From: Cladophialophora immunda
Lineage: Eukaryota; Ascomycota; Eurotiomycetes; Chaetothyriales; Herpotrichiellaceae
Direction of reading: 5' to 3'
NCBI RefSeq assembly: GCF_000835495.1
Contig: NW_015622542.1
Location: 4,486,485 to 4,550,484, forward strand
DNA: 64,000 nucleotides
In this document: positions 1-9,678 of the stretch, piece after piece
Numbering within the stretch: position 1 is the stretch's first letter
Layout: each line of letters begins with the position of its first letter
Notes under the pieces: model-generated
Databases searched by the model: none
What the model saw: the letters and a program-made list of their open reading frames with translations, nothing else
Told to the model about the DNA's origin: nothing
Program-made: the position numbers and the translations under genes

Positions 1-1722
1 CAACTAGAAGCTGGTCGGCTTAAGCTAGGCGACCCTGCACTGATTGTGACCATAGCAGAAGCTCTGCAGAAAGGGTCACGAGGAATGTAAGTATTCACCC
101 CTTCCCTTCGGATGATCGTGCACGACTTAAACACCCGGCTCGTTGCCTCCACCAGTGACATGTCCTAAGAACTGATTTGCTTTTATATGCGTAGGTTCCT
201 TTGGACTCGATTGATGATTGATGAGATTTGCGAACAAACAAATGACAACGCTATCAGGCGTGCCCTTGAGGATCTTCCACTACAGCTTTCAGACATCTTT
301 GACCGGAAGCTTTCCCGTATCGCTCAATCAACTCGCTCTAAACTCTGTACCAAGCTGCTTCAATTCTGTGGTGTGACAAAAAGACCGTTGAATCTGGAAG
401 AGTTTCGGGAACTTCTCGGTATCGAGGTTGGCCAAGTAACTTTGGACAGGGGCAATCTTCCCAACGATATCGCGGGCGTTGTCGCCAGTTGTCACGGATT
501 GGTCTACGCCGATGAGGAGCATTTCACAGTCCATTATGTCCACTACAGTGTGGAACAACACCTTTTTGAATCTCCAAATCCACGATCTGCCGACTTCGAT
601 CGCGCCGCCATTGATACACATGTCGGGGTCTTGTGTATGACATATCTCAACTTCAAAGAACTCAGCGCCCAGGTGGACAAGGTTGGAAAGTCGATTCCCA
701 TTGACCCGGTTTTGATGGGACGGATTGCATTCGACGCAAAGTCAGACCTCACCAGCCGACTTGCACAGCAGATCCTCAGCAGAAACAAAGCGCTGTCATC
801 TATGAGTTCGAAAGATCTAAAACGGGGCATTCAAGGCATCGTCGGCACAAGGGAACCATCTAAGGGGCAACAACATTTCCATCTCCTTCCATATGCTAAA
901 CAAAACTGGATCCATCATTTCCGGCACCTGGAACGATTCGAGAGAAAGGAGGATGAGAAACTTTTCTTCAAGTGTGTCACTGGGGATGTTCGTGAGGCTA
1001 ACCGCCCATGGCAAACGGACCCGGATGAGAGGACAGACTCAAAATTGGTGTCCCTGTGGGAAGATATTGGCCCGCTCTTCTTATGGGCGACGTCCCAGAG
1101 TCATGTGGCGCTAGTATCGACAGCGATCGATCGATACCCGCACGCATTCTGGCGTAAAGTGGAATTCGCGAGCGATGAACGTTCGAAGGCGGCTCTGGAA
1201 ATCATCGCCAACAACCCCCTCCTATTCGACCCCAAGACTTTAGGTTACGCACTCATGGTGGTCATAGATAAGGGTCTCACGGAGCTCATAGAGCCGTACC
1301 TCAATACAAACCTCGATATCCAGTACCTCAAGACAAACCTCGATATTCAGTCCCTCCGGACACCGGGCCATGGAGCATATCCAATAGGTCCCTTGGAACT
1401 CGCAGCTACCAAAGGCTCAATCGAAACAGTCAACCTTCTCCTTGCCCATGACAAAGAATTGGTTTTGGGTCCAATAAGTTGTCCATTAGGCGAAGATGCA
1501 CTCACGACAGCAGCCAGGTGGGGCCACAAGGAGGTGGTCCAGAGGCTTCTACAAGCATATGTCGACCTTGAAACCGTCCCTGATCAGCCCACAGCTCTTT
1601 CTGCAGTCTATGCAGCCAGAAACAATGGATTCACGGAGATCATGGAACTGCTCTTGGGGAAACCGCGCGACACCGAAGTCACTCGGTACATCAGGGACGT
1701 CTGTGTCTCGGACATAACATAA
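1..1722 (+). CDS. NACHT-ankyrin NOD-like receptor, 3' part (5' end outside window)
   Basis: Exons 1-86 and 195-1722 join in frame across an intron (87-194, GTAAGT...TAG) to give QKGSRGM-FLWTRLMIDEIC. This is the strand after the NACHT nucleotide-binding core of fungal STAND receptors. The Walker A part must lie upstream of the window. Next comes the typical alpha-helical/winged-helix segment, ending in the family signature FTVHYVHYSVEQHLF. The C-terminal third holds weak ankyrin-type repeats (PLELAATKGSIETVNLLLAH, ALTTAARWGHKEVVQRLLQA, SAVYAARNNGFTEIMELLLG). Such receptors are thought to sense non-self through the repeats and to signal through an N-terminal effector domain, not visible here. 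A 27-bp duplication at 1297-1350 doubles a nine-residue block. The NACHT-ankyrin call is firm; the ligand and effector are unknown. Confidence 0.8.
1297..1350 (+). repeat. 27-bp in-frame tandem duplication inside the NACHT-ankyrin gene
   Basis: Two 27-bp copies (1297-1323 and 1324-1350) differ at two positions. They encode YLNTNLDIQ followed by YLKTNLDIQ just before the ankyrin block. The copies keep the frame, so the duplication lengthens a linker and does not break the gene. Confidence 0.85.
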
Positions 1723-2271
1723 CAACTGTCGCCATGAGCCAGCGAAGCAAGGCACGGAAAAAAGGAGAGCTGGACTAGCCCATGGTCTTCCCGGAGAGGG
1801 CGTCGCATGTAGGCATTTTCCGAGCTTGCCTCTGGCTTGGGATACAGGTGATGGAGAAACTGATATCCTTATCGATCCCGACTTGGTCAAATAGACACAT
1901 TGCCACTACTAGTGTGGACGGAGCGCCGGAATCCTTCCTCCCGATCGCCTCCCGTTCGGACACTCCATTTTTCAGCCTTGTAAGATCTTGCCGCAGCACG
2001 CGGTCAGCGGCGCCACCGGTTGCTTCGATCCATGCCATGTCGGCATAATTCCAAGGCCGTGGGAGTGCATCATTGCTCAGAGAAGGGTCTAGGACCCCGT
2101 AAAAGGTATCTTTCTCGATATGATCGTTTTCCTATCGCTAGCCGTTCTCATCCAGATGGTGGGGAAGGTCGAGAGGAATCCACACCTTTGCATAAACACA
2201 AAGCTCAGCTCAGGCATTCGTACAATGGTAATTATCCAAGAGTCAAGGCCCATTGACCAAGAAGAGCATGT
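1723..2271. other. intergenic, no gene seen
   Basis: This stretch lies between the convergent ends of the NACHT-ankyrin gene and the coiled-coil gene. It holds only short open frames without family signatures or intron signals. I see no repeat or RNA gene. Confidence 0.5.
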
Positions 2272-3087
2272 CTACCTCGCCCCTCGACCCTGCCCCTGAT
2301 TTCTACATGCCGCATACTCCGCGAACTGGATTAGTTTACCTCCAACGGTATAACCCCCCTGCCTCTTCGTCTTCGATAGTGGGAGAGACGACGGTTTCGG
2401 TTGCAGAGCCTCATTCTCCACGTTCTCCTTCGGGTCAATATCCTTTGGCGCAGCGTTGCGCTCTCTCTGCATATTCCGGTTCTCCCGTCTCATATCCCAG
2501 TTCTCCTTCTCGAGCTCGTCGATCCTGACTCTCGACTGCCCCAGCGCCTTGCGCAGCGCCGCGCATTCGTCCTGAGCCTGGTCCAGCTGTCCCATCAGAC
2601 GGTCTCTTATCTGTTCTCGCGTCCGAAACTCGGCCTCGTCGCCTGCGCCTGTCGCGACCTTGAGTTCGCGCCTGGCGTCTTTGAGGGCCCTCTCCAAGTC
2701 GTCCCTTCTGGCCTCGGCGTCTTTCAATTTCTCCTCGCACTGTGCATGCTGTTCCTTTTCACTCCTCAGGTCCTCTTCCAGCCTTGAGATGGTGAGTGTC
2801 AGGGATCGCCCGGTAGAAGAATTGTCGTCGTGAGACGGTGAGTCGGGGCCAGACACGTCGCTCTGGTGCGAGGGTAAAGGCGACTGTGTCGAGACTGGCC
2901 TTGGAGGATTATGCACTTTGGCACCCGCTCTTTTCCCACCTGATAGAACTCCTGCAGTTTGTTTCTCGACCTCTTGATGTGACATCGCTCGCTCCTCTTG
3001 TGCCGCTGCTTCTTTCTCAGCCTCATCAGCTTTGCGGCGAGCCATCCATTTTCCCGTCACTGTCATTGTTCCTTGAGTGGAAGACAT
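2272..3087 (-). CDS. coiled-coil protein of unknown function
   Basis: The open frame extends upstream to 3120 from a TTG codon; the first ATG (at 3087) gives MSSTQGTMTV and a 271-residue protein. Residues about 97-214 are heptad-rich and strongly charged (LEEDLRSEKEQHAQCEEK, LEKENWDMRRENRNMQRER), predicting a long coiled coil. The flanks are low-complexity and rich in Ser, Pro and Lys. There is no signal peptide or membrane segment. I do not recognise a family. A GTAAAC near the 3' end could start a very short terminal intron, so the last 15 residues are uncertain. It ends convergently with the NACHT-ankyrin gene. A cytoskeletal or scaffolding role is possible but is inference. Confidence 0.55.
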   Translation of the reverse strand: MSSTQGTMTVTGKWMARRKADEAEKEAAAQEERAMSHQEVEKQTAGVLSGGKRAGAKVHNPPRPVSTQSPLPSHQSDVSGPDSPSHDDNSSTGRSLTLTISRLEEDLRSEKEQHAQCEEKLKDAEARRDDLERALKDARRELKVATGAGDEAEFRTREQIRDRLMGQLDQAQDECAALRKALGQSRVRIDELEKENWDMRRENRNMQRERNAAPKDIDPKENVENEALQPKPSSLPLSKTKRQGGYTVGGKLIQFAEYAACRNQGQGRGAR

Positions 3088-4611
3088 TGCCAAGCAATCG
3101 GGGTGTATAAGGTAAACCAAAAGGCACGCAGGAGACCAATGTTGGAGGATGTAAGTTATCTCAAACTCTGAGTGACTCTGAACAGTTCCTTCTCAGACTC
3201 TACGAAGAGACCAGCAGGTGCAGGCTGAGCAGCGTTTTCCCTTTCCAACCGCGGCAGAGCCGCAGGCTCGAGCTGAAATGCCCCCTGGTCAACACATTCC
3301 TGGCTCGGTTTGGTCCCTACATCCCTCCCCTCTCTGCTCGTGCAGCAATTCATCAGCGCATCATGCCGCTGAGTTGTCAGCTCGTGATTGGATGTCTCTA
3401 CACCCACACGATCATCCACTGCTTCTGCTCCAGCATTAGGCCGGATGCCTTGCAGACTCGAAATTCATGCTCGAGAACCATTCGAGTTGCCTGTACGGGG
3501 ACCAATTGGAGAACTGGCAGACCGTCCTTTGCAGGATGCCCTTTGTCAGTATTCGCTACTGCTCCGCCTAGTGTGGACGAACGAGAGATGTTGGTCAATC
3601 GCCTTGTCATTCTTGCATTGTCCTTTGCGCCTCTAGTGCCTTCTATTCTTGGTTTTGGTTTAGTCAACTGGCTTTCCTGGGGAGAGACCGGATAAGCCTC
3701 AACTGGGCCCAAGGCCTCTTCCGTCGTTGGGTTGACACAGATACAAGCCGAGAGTCAGCGTCTGGACTCACGAGTTCCGCTACAGAGCCTATGTCCCCGG
3801 TAATGAATTCCTCGTAGACTAACGCTGCGCTTTAAATAGTGACATCCGCCCCGGCATCCAGCAGAGCGGCCGGTCAGATATACAGACCAAGTCAAATGCA
3901 TCATCTCGAAGCTAATTTTCCAATATGTCTAGGGGGGAATCTTGACTCAGATTGCCCTTCACTCGGACGGAGCCAGACAAGAAGTGCAGCATCCTCCGCG
4001 GGTGAATCAGTCTACCGTGCTACCTCACCAGCTTCACGACCTTGCGCCCAAGAATGGGAGAAGATAGCGACGGGATCGTCTCAACGAAGCCCAAAGAGCA
4101 GACAGTCGACGCAAGGTTCGTATCCTTGGAAAATGCGAGTATGGGGGATTTGTCAGCTGAGGATGACATTTGAGCCTTCTAGGTATCGAGACAGGATATT
4201 GTATATGTCTTGTTCAAGAAGGATCAACGCAGAATCCAGAATGCCAAGATCAGACAGGTCTGGAGTCTGCAGGTTGGCTGGCTTCAAATGGGCTGGGGAG
4301 AGATATTTGAGTGATTGTTGTTGAAGTTGAAAGTCAAAGGAACGGATACAGAGGAAGGATCGATGATGGCATCATATCATGCAACTGCATTTGCTCAAGA
4401 TCGATAACGACATGATGCATGATACTGGAAGACAGCAGCCAGCATGATATAGCCTGCGATCAGCCAAATGGTGACGAGCCCCGGCCACACCCTAGATCTG
4501 CCGGTGCTCGCTTAGCAGCTTGGTTTCTTGTGGCAAGCGTATCTTCTATCATCCGGGAGGTCTCAACGACTTGTGAACCACACATTTCGTTTTTAATTTC
4601 GCCTGTTGCGA
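3088..4611. other. 1.5-kb stretch without a supportable gene
   Basis: Minus-strand open frames at 3156-3419 and 3398-3712 and a plus-strand frame at 3839-4324 have no recognisable domain and no good start. The first two could be decayed or unspliced 5' exons of the coiled-coil gene, but I found no convincing splice path. Confidence 0.35.
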
Positions 4612-7147
4612 CTAGATTCTGAAAGGGGGAGTGAACTTAGGCCTGGCTCGCTTCCGTTTGGCGTTGTCATCCTTAGCTAGGGCTGTTGTGTTAGTGCACA
4701 TAATTCAGCTTTCCACGACGTATAGGTAGTTCAACTTACTTAGCGTAGGCCTGGGACCATTGGGACAGTTTCCTTCGACTGATTCGGCAATCGTTTTCAA
4801 ACTTTCCTCGTCAAGCGACATGTTCAGACTGGAATGCTCGTGATAGAGTGCCCGATCAATGCTCCATGCGAGAGAAGATAAGTAGAACGAATCTCCTGGG
4901 AAAATAAGTAAATGTCACAGGTTGGGCAAGACAGCCGAAGAGTCGAGAGTAATGAAGGACCATCAAAGAGGGACTTACTATAATGGCAAAATTTGCAGTT
5001 GATGGCATTTCCAGTGCTCGTATTGACTGTGAAATTCATGGATACATATTCTCGCAAATAATGATCCTCTTGGTTGTAGGTGTCTTGTTCTTTGCATGTG
5101 GAGCAGATTGTTTGACTCCAGTTGTCTTTGATTGCACAGACCTTGCAAACATATGTTTCCTCTTCGACAGTAATGGCTATTCGAATTTCGAGATCAGTGG
5201 CTATCCTAGTAACTTTGACGAAATGCTCGATACTCACCCCTGTTGCACTTCTCGCAGTGCGTTACAGCCGAGTGCTTTCTACAGTCGCAGCTCCTAGCGT
5301 TGTAAGTAGTCTCCTTGGGCACCGACCAATGACGAGGTCGGATAACCACAGCAGGCCAGAGAACCGGCAGGAAGAAATGAAGATACCGTCCGATGGAGTC
5401 GATGCATCCCTTGCAGAGGTAAAACTTTTGATGGTAAGACTGCAGCCGGCACCGGACTTGTCGACCGCATCGCGAACATCTGACTTTCTCTTCTTCGACT
5501 CCTTTTGCCACATCCGGGCAAATACATCAAGACAATATCTGCTGTGCGAAATGTGGCGATTGTCAGCGCAGCGCCAACACAATGGTAGTAGGCATTTGCA
5601 GCAGAAAGCATATGGATCTCGGAATTTGATCCCTGTAATCTTTATTAGGAATGCTCAGATGCCAGATATGAGAAGAGAATAGTTCCTATACCTTCATGGC
5701 AAAAACTGCAAGTGATCGAGTATTCAGTTCCATGTAAATCGGGCTCGACTGGAGGTTTTAGGACAGGCTTTAGCACTGACTTGGAAGGATTGTAATAAGG
5801 AGCCGGGACAGCATGAACCTACATTACATCTTCTCCTTGATTCTCTTCACACATCTCGTCACCATGTTAGCTACCATAGGCTTGTGTAGGTATGCCAATG
5901 TCGCTTCTACAATGGTGTTCATATTTTTGGCCTCATCCAATTGTATATCCTGGAGACCCTGGGTCACGTTGAATCGAAAGAAGAGCTCCTCTTTGATCAA
6001 ATGGTGATGGTCCTCGCTGAATTCGTCGGCGGTTCGTTCTGTTTCTGTCGCCAGTTTAATCAAAGCCTTGGTAATTTTGTTGAGGCCTCCGCTTAACTTA
6101 GCATCAGAAGATACTCCGGTGCCGATGCTAAGCAGGAACAGTTCATATTCATCGAGAGGCCAGAAATAATGGGCCTGGTTCCAGACTGTATGGATCGGAT
6201 TATTACTGACAACGCCGCTGTCGACGTAGCCCATCTTCAAGTTGCTGCTGCGTATTTCCATCGCAGGAAAGAACGATGTGGCAGCCGACGTGGCCCTTGC
6301 AGCCTCCCAAACTTTCAGGCCTCTGGGCTGGTCTTCAAATGTGTGAGGTGATTCGTAGTCGCTGAGGATTGCCAGAGACGCATTGCCTTGATGGACGGTG
6401 CATACAAAACTTGAGAAATGCTTAGCGTTATATCTGAAATAACAACTTCATGTACGTTTTGCAGTCATGCTTTCTTGCTCCATGCTCTTCGAGAGAGCCA
6501 TTTTCTGGCGCTGTAGCGCGATACTCTAATAATCTGCACTCAGGGCTATTGCCGGATCTTGAGATTGTCTCTTTAATTGCTTTCGTGAGTGCCTTTCCAC
6601 TGAATCGTGCCCGGAAGGTGAAGAAATCAAGAATCCGCCTCGGATCGAAGGGGTAACGGCTCGACCTGAATGCTTCTTGTGAAATATCGATGTAAGCTTC
6701 CTTTACTTCATCGATTGTCATCCGAAGCCGCCCAAGCATAAGGGCAATCAACCTGAGAAACCTTAGGACTCATCCCCATCAGTTCGCGTTGCCTGATGAA
6801 CAAACTTACCCCCCCGTACTTGTTCCTCCAATCATACTGAATACTTGGTAAGGTTGCAATGGTATCGTTCGATCTTTGTTAAATTCAGCCATGATCCGTT
6901 CGAGGATGATTATGGACGACAAGCCTCGAATACCTCCACCGTCTAAAGACAGTAGCAGGATAGGCTGGCGTTCGGGGATACGATCCACCGGCTGAACCGT
7001 GTCCATATTTGGTGGTAGTGAATCGGAATCTGAGCTTCCGTGCTCGTCGTGATGATCGTGACCAGCATCGCCAGATGCTGGCGCTGTGCCTTTGCGTTCA
7101 TTTTCTTCCGTTTCTAAGGGAGAGCACGAAAGTGGACACGATTCCAT
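4612..7147 (-). CDS. patatin-like phospholipase with C-terminal cysteine-rich (zinc-ribbon-like) modules
   Basis: Predicted lipid acyl hydrolase. The first good ATG is at 7147; exon 1 runs to 6810, exon 2 is 6752-6456 and exon 3 starts at 6409. Joined, they give the patatin oxyanion motif DGGGIRG, the nucleophile elbow GTSTGG (Ser) followed by LIALMLGRLRM, and the catalytic Asp in VDSGVVSNNP (DSG instead of the usual DGG/DGA). Exon 3 has an in-frame TAA at 5824. Downstream exons carry repeated CxxC clusters: CSFCHEG, CCKC/CWRC, CSRC/CKGC, CDC/CEKC, CKVC/CSTC and CKFCH. They have matching splice phases and end at a stop at 4612 after a basic KRKRARP tail. I infer one gene with the intron near 5,790-5,860 skipping the TAA. 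The exact joins near 5,850 and 5,540 are unresolved. Fungal patatins of this kind occur as immune or cell-death effectors. Confidence 0.7.
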
Positions 7148-7981
7148 CTTCGAGGTGTCCACGAGTACAAAGACGAACGTCAATATTGTTGGGAAAGTAG
7201 AGAATAACGCAGATGGGGTTCTCTTTATGGCATCGTCGGAGAGTTAATAACCTCGTTTATCCTAGCAAACGAAGGATGATTAAAAGCGTCGTCCCATAAG
7301 GCTTTGAGTAACATACTCATGAGTGGCAATGCCTATTTCATCAAGCCATGCTTGAAGTGAGGCAAATGGCATGCTTGCAATGGAACTCACGCCATATTTG
7401 CACGTCCACACCATATTTTCACACTCACACCATATTTGAACTTGTAGAGCCCAATTGAAACACGGATACGAAGGGAGAAGAAGGGTGACCAGACCACTCA
7501 AAAGTCATCAGAGATGCGGGGTTGATTCAGCTCTGCTGGCATCTTCTGCAAGCGAGCACGAAGTGGTTTCTTGAGCCATGAGCGCCGAGAATGGAGGGGA
7601 CTGTCCTCTCGAATCGCCTCTGAAGCTGGTTGCCAAGATTGTTCAGCCGGCGTGCTAGTCAGGATGGTCAGAAGGGTCGACCTCGATCGCTCGTTGTGCT
7701 ATCTTCTACAGATCTTCCCGAAACGTAGACACATTAGCAATTTTCCCCACTCTATGCCAAGGACACTAATAGCTACGCTTCCCCAAATCTGCCATAGCGA
7801 GTTCCACAATAACCACCAATCACTCATGGGCGTATTTTCAACTCGTACGGCAAATACCGCACGGCCACATGGGCAGGAACTTACTATTTTACACCAAGAC
7901 GTAAGAACAGTGGTAAAGATTCGACCAAGTCGTGGTCCCGAGCAGACTCGATCAATACACTGGAGCCTGCCTGCCCGCAAT
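7148..7981. other. intergenic region upstream of the patatin gene
   Basis: Apart from the 19-bp repeats I see no coding signature. This stretch holds the patatin 5' region and the 3' flank of the gasdermin-like gene, both on the minus strand. Confidence 0.5.
7388..7444. repeat. three 19-bp tandem repeats upstream of the patatin gene
   Basis: Three consecutive 19-bp units (7388-7406, 7407-7425, 7426-7444) share the core CAC-RCCATATTT-. They lie about 240 bp upstream of the patatin start codon in otherwise non-coding DNA, so they could be clustered protein-binding sites or a minisatellite. The two explanations cannot be told apart from one sequence. Confidence 0.7.
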
Positions 7982-8992
7982 TCAGCTGAAGGCCACCTCG
8001 ATCCCATCCTCGACTGACAAAGCAGGATCCTCCTCGTACGGCACGATGCAAACGTCATCCTCCTCATCAGTTGGGATGTCCTCCTTGACGAGGCCTCGCC
8101 ACTTATCCAAATCCACCTGGTCTGTCAAAGCTCGTTGGATTCAAATCCTTTTGTGTGTGAGAGAGAAGGGGGGCAGGGGCGGGTGCCTTACGAAGCGCCA
8201 GGCTTGTTACTCACCATCTACGGACTGCGACACGTTATCTCCAGCATAAACCACTGTTCCGTCGGAATACTTCGTCACAGGCCCTCCGGTGATGTTGGGG
8301 AAGTGATCTCTGAACACGTTCCGCATTATGAAGCCTCTCCGGCTCACTTCGCGGTAGCGGACGGCAAACACCACTTCTCCAAAAAGTTGGCCGGTCTGAA
8401 CGAGGTATGTCGATGTGTCCACTCCAATATCGATCAAGGCGTCGAGCCAGGGTGGTACAGGCACACCTGCGGCAGCCAGAAGCTCCAGTGCTTCTCTGAT
8501 GGAAACACTGAGCCTGCCTTTTAGCGTGTGTTGTTCGAGGTAGCCAATGTCAGCGTTTATACAACTCTTGAAGCCGACAATCATGTAGAGCTTGCGAGGA
8601 TTCCACCAGCCCATCACGCGCTTGATTCTTCTCCGTGTTTCGTCGTCTGCCCACATCTTGGCCAGTACTTCCTCCTGCTGTAGGAGCTTGAACGTCCGGA
8701 TGGATTGAGCCGAGATGGTGATGCCCTTCTTAACACCCTCTTGGAGCAGGCCATCGAACACTCTTCCCAGGCGGGCTCGAGCCTTGCTATCGGCGATGCC
8801 TTCTGCAACGGCTTTTGAGTTTGCCAGCGAAATAACCGAGGGTGGCTCCTCATAGAAGACCGTGGGATCTTCAATGGCGAAATCGCCGAGTGGCTGGTCT
8901 GGGTTGGTGCATAGTTGTCCCAGGAGACTGGGGATTCGGTCAGGCTCCAGTAAGTCGCCCTCTCCCAATATCAGGAACGAAGGAACTGGCAT
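7982..8992 (-). CDS. gasdermin-like pore-forming protein candidate (RCD-1/HET-Q1 type)
   Basis: Exon 1 (8992-8215) and exon 2 (8121-7982) join over a 93-bp intron (GTGAGT...GACAG) to give 305 residues from ATG MPVPSF. There is no signal peptide or membrane helix. The middle has the alternating strand pattern of gasdermin N-domains: a hydrophobic strand (KLYMIVGFKSC), a charged turn, and later a strand pair around GEVVFAVRYREV. The C-terminal 45 residues are highly acidic (PTDEEDDVC), as expected of a short inhibitory tail removed by cleavage. Known biology: fungal gasdermins often sit beside a subtilisin or CHAT protease gene that activates them. Here a CHAT gene lies 687 bp away on the opposite strand. 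The family call rests on pattern, size and context, not on an alignment. It could instead be an unnamed fungal beta-rich effector. Confidence 0.5.
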
Positions 8993-9678
8993 CTTGATGA
9001 TAGAGATTCAGCTGTTGTGAGACTGGACTGCTGATTGATGATTTTGAGTGGGTGGTGTTCCATTGAAGATGTTGGTTGCAGTTCGGGTTTAATTAGGTAG
9101 TTAACAGGGAGGCAAGGGAGACACTAGACCTTATTAGACGTGAATAGAATACTAGTCTGGAGCTCAGGAGGCAAAATCACGCCTTTACGCTTGATCATCG
9201 CCAGGAATTGCTAAAAGCAGCCTAGGTTTTGGCATATCGGCAACAGATGATCATGAGAATATGGCGTACTGTTTGAAGATGTTTGGAGGTCCAGATTGGC
9301 AGAAAGAGGTCAGATTATCATCTGCTGATCTCTCACCCTGTCAGGTGCTTGTTGCATTTCGCCATGCTTTGAAGCACTGTTGGCGTTCTGGGTGCATCAC
9401 TAGCGCAGCCGTCGAGCAATTTCACTGGCTGATTGTCCAAGCCGGTAGGTGCAAAGGTCATGGAATCGAGCCTTGTGCTCTCTCCCCATTTGAAGCTCCC
9501 CGGCGAAAACGTTGTCGCTTGCTCTGACTTCTCCAGAGTGCGCAACATTTCACACAGTCTGCGTGCTGTTCAATCTATCAACGCCAGACCTTTCCGGAAA
9601 TCTATTTCTTCCCCCAAGTCTGGCCCGATCGCAAACCAACGTCCACACCCAACCTGAACAGCCAAAGAACCCCTTACA
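8993..9678. other. shared divergent promoter region of the gasdermin-like and CHAT genes
   Basis: These 686 bp separate two start codons facing away from each other, so both genes probably share regulatory DNA. No coding signature or clear TATA box is evident. Confidence 0.5.

Noticed and set aside
2253..2528. Plus-strand open frame across the 3' part of the coiled-coil gene
   Set aside because: It is the complement of a heptad-rich coding region and has no domain or splice support.
7280..7501. Possible first exon of the patatin gene (73 codons, minus strand)
   Set aside because: It consists largely of the 19-bp repeat array, lacks family similarity and has no supported junction to exon 1.
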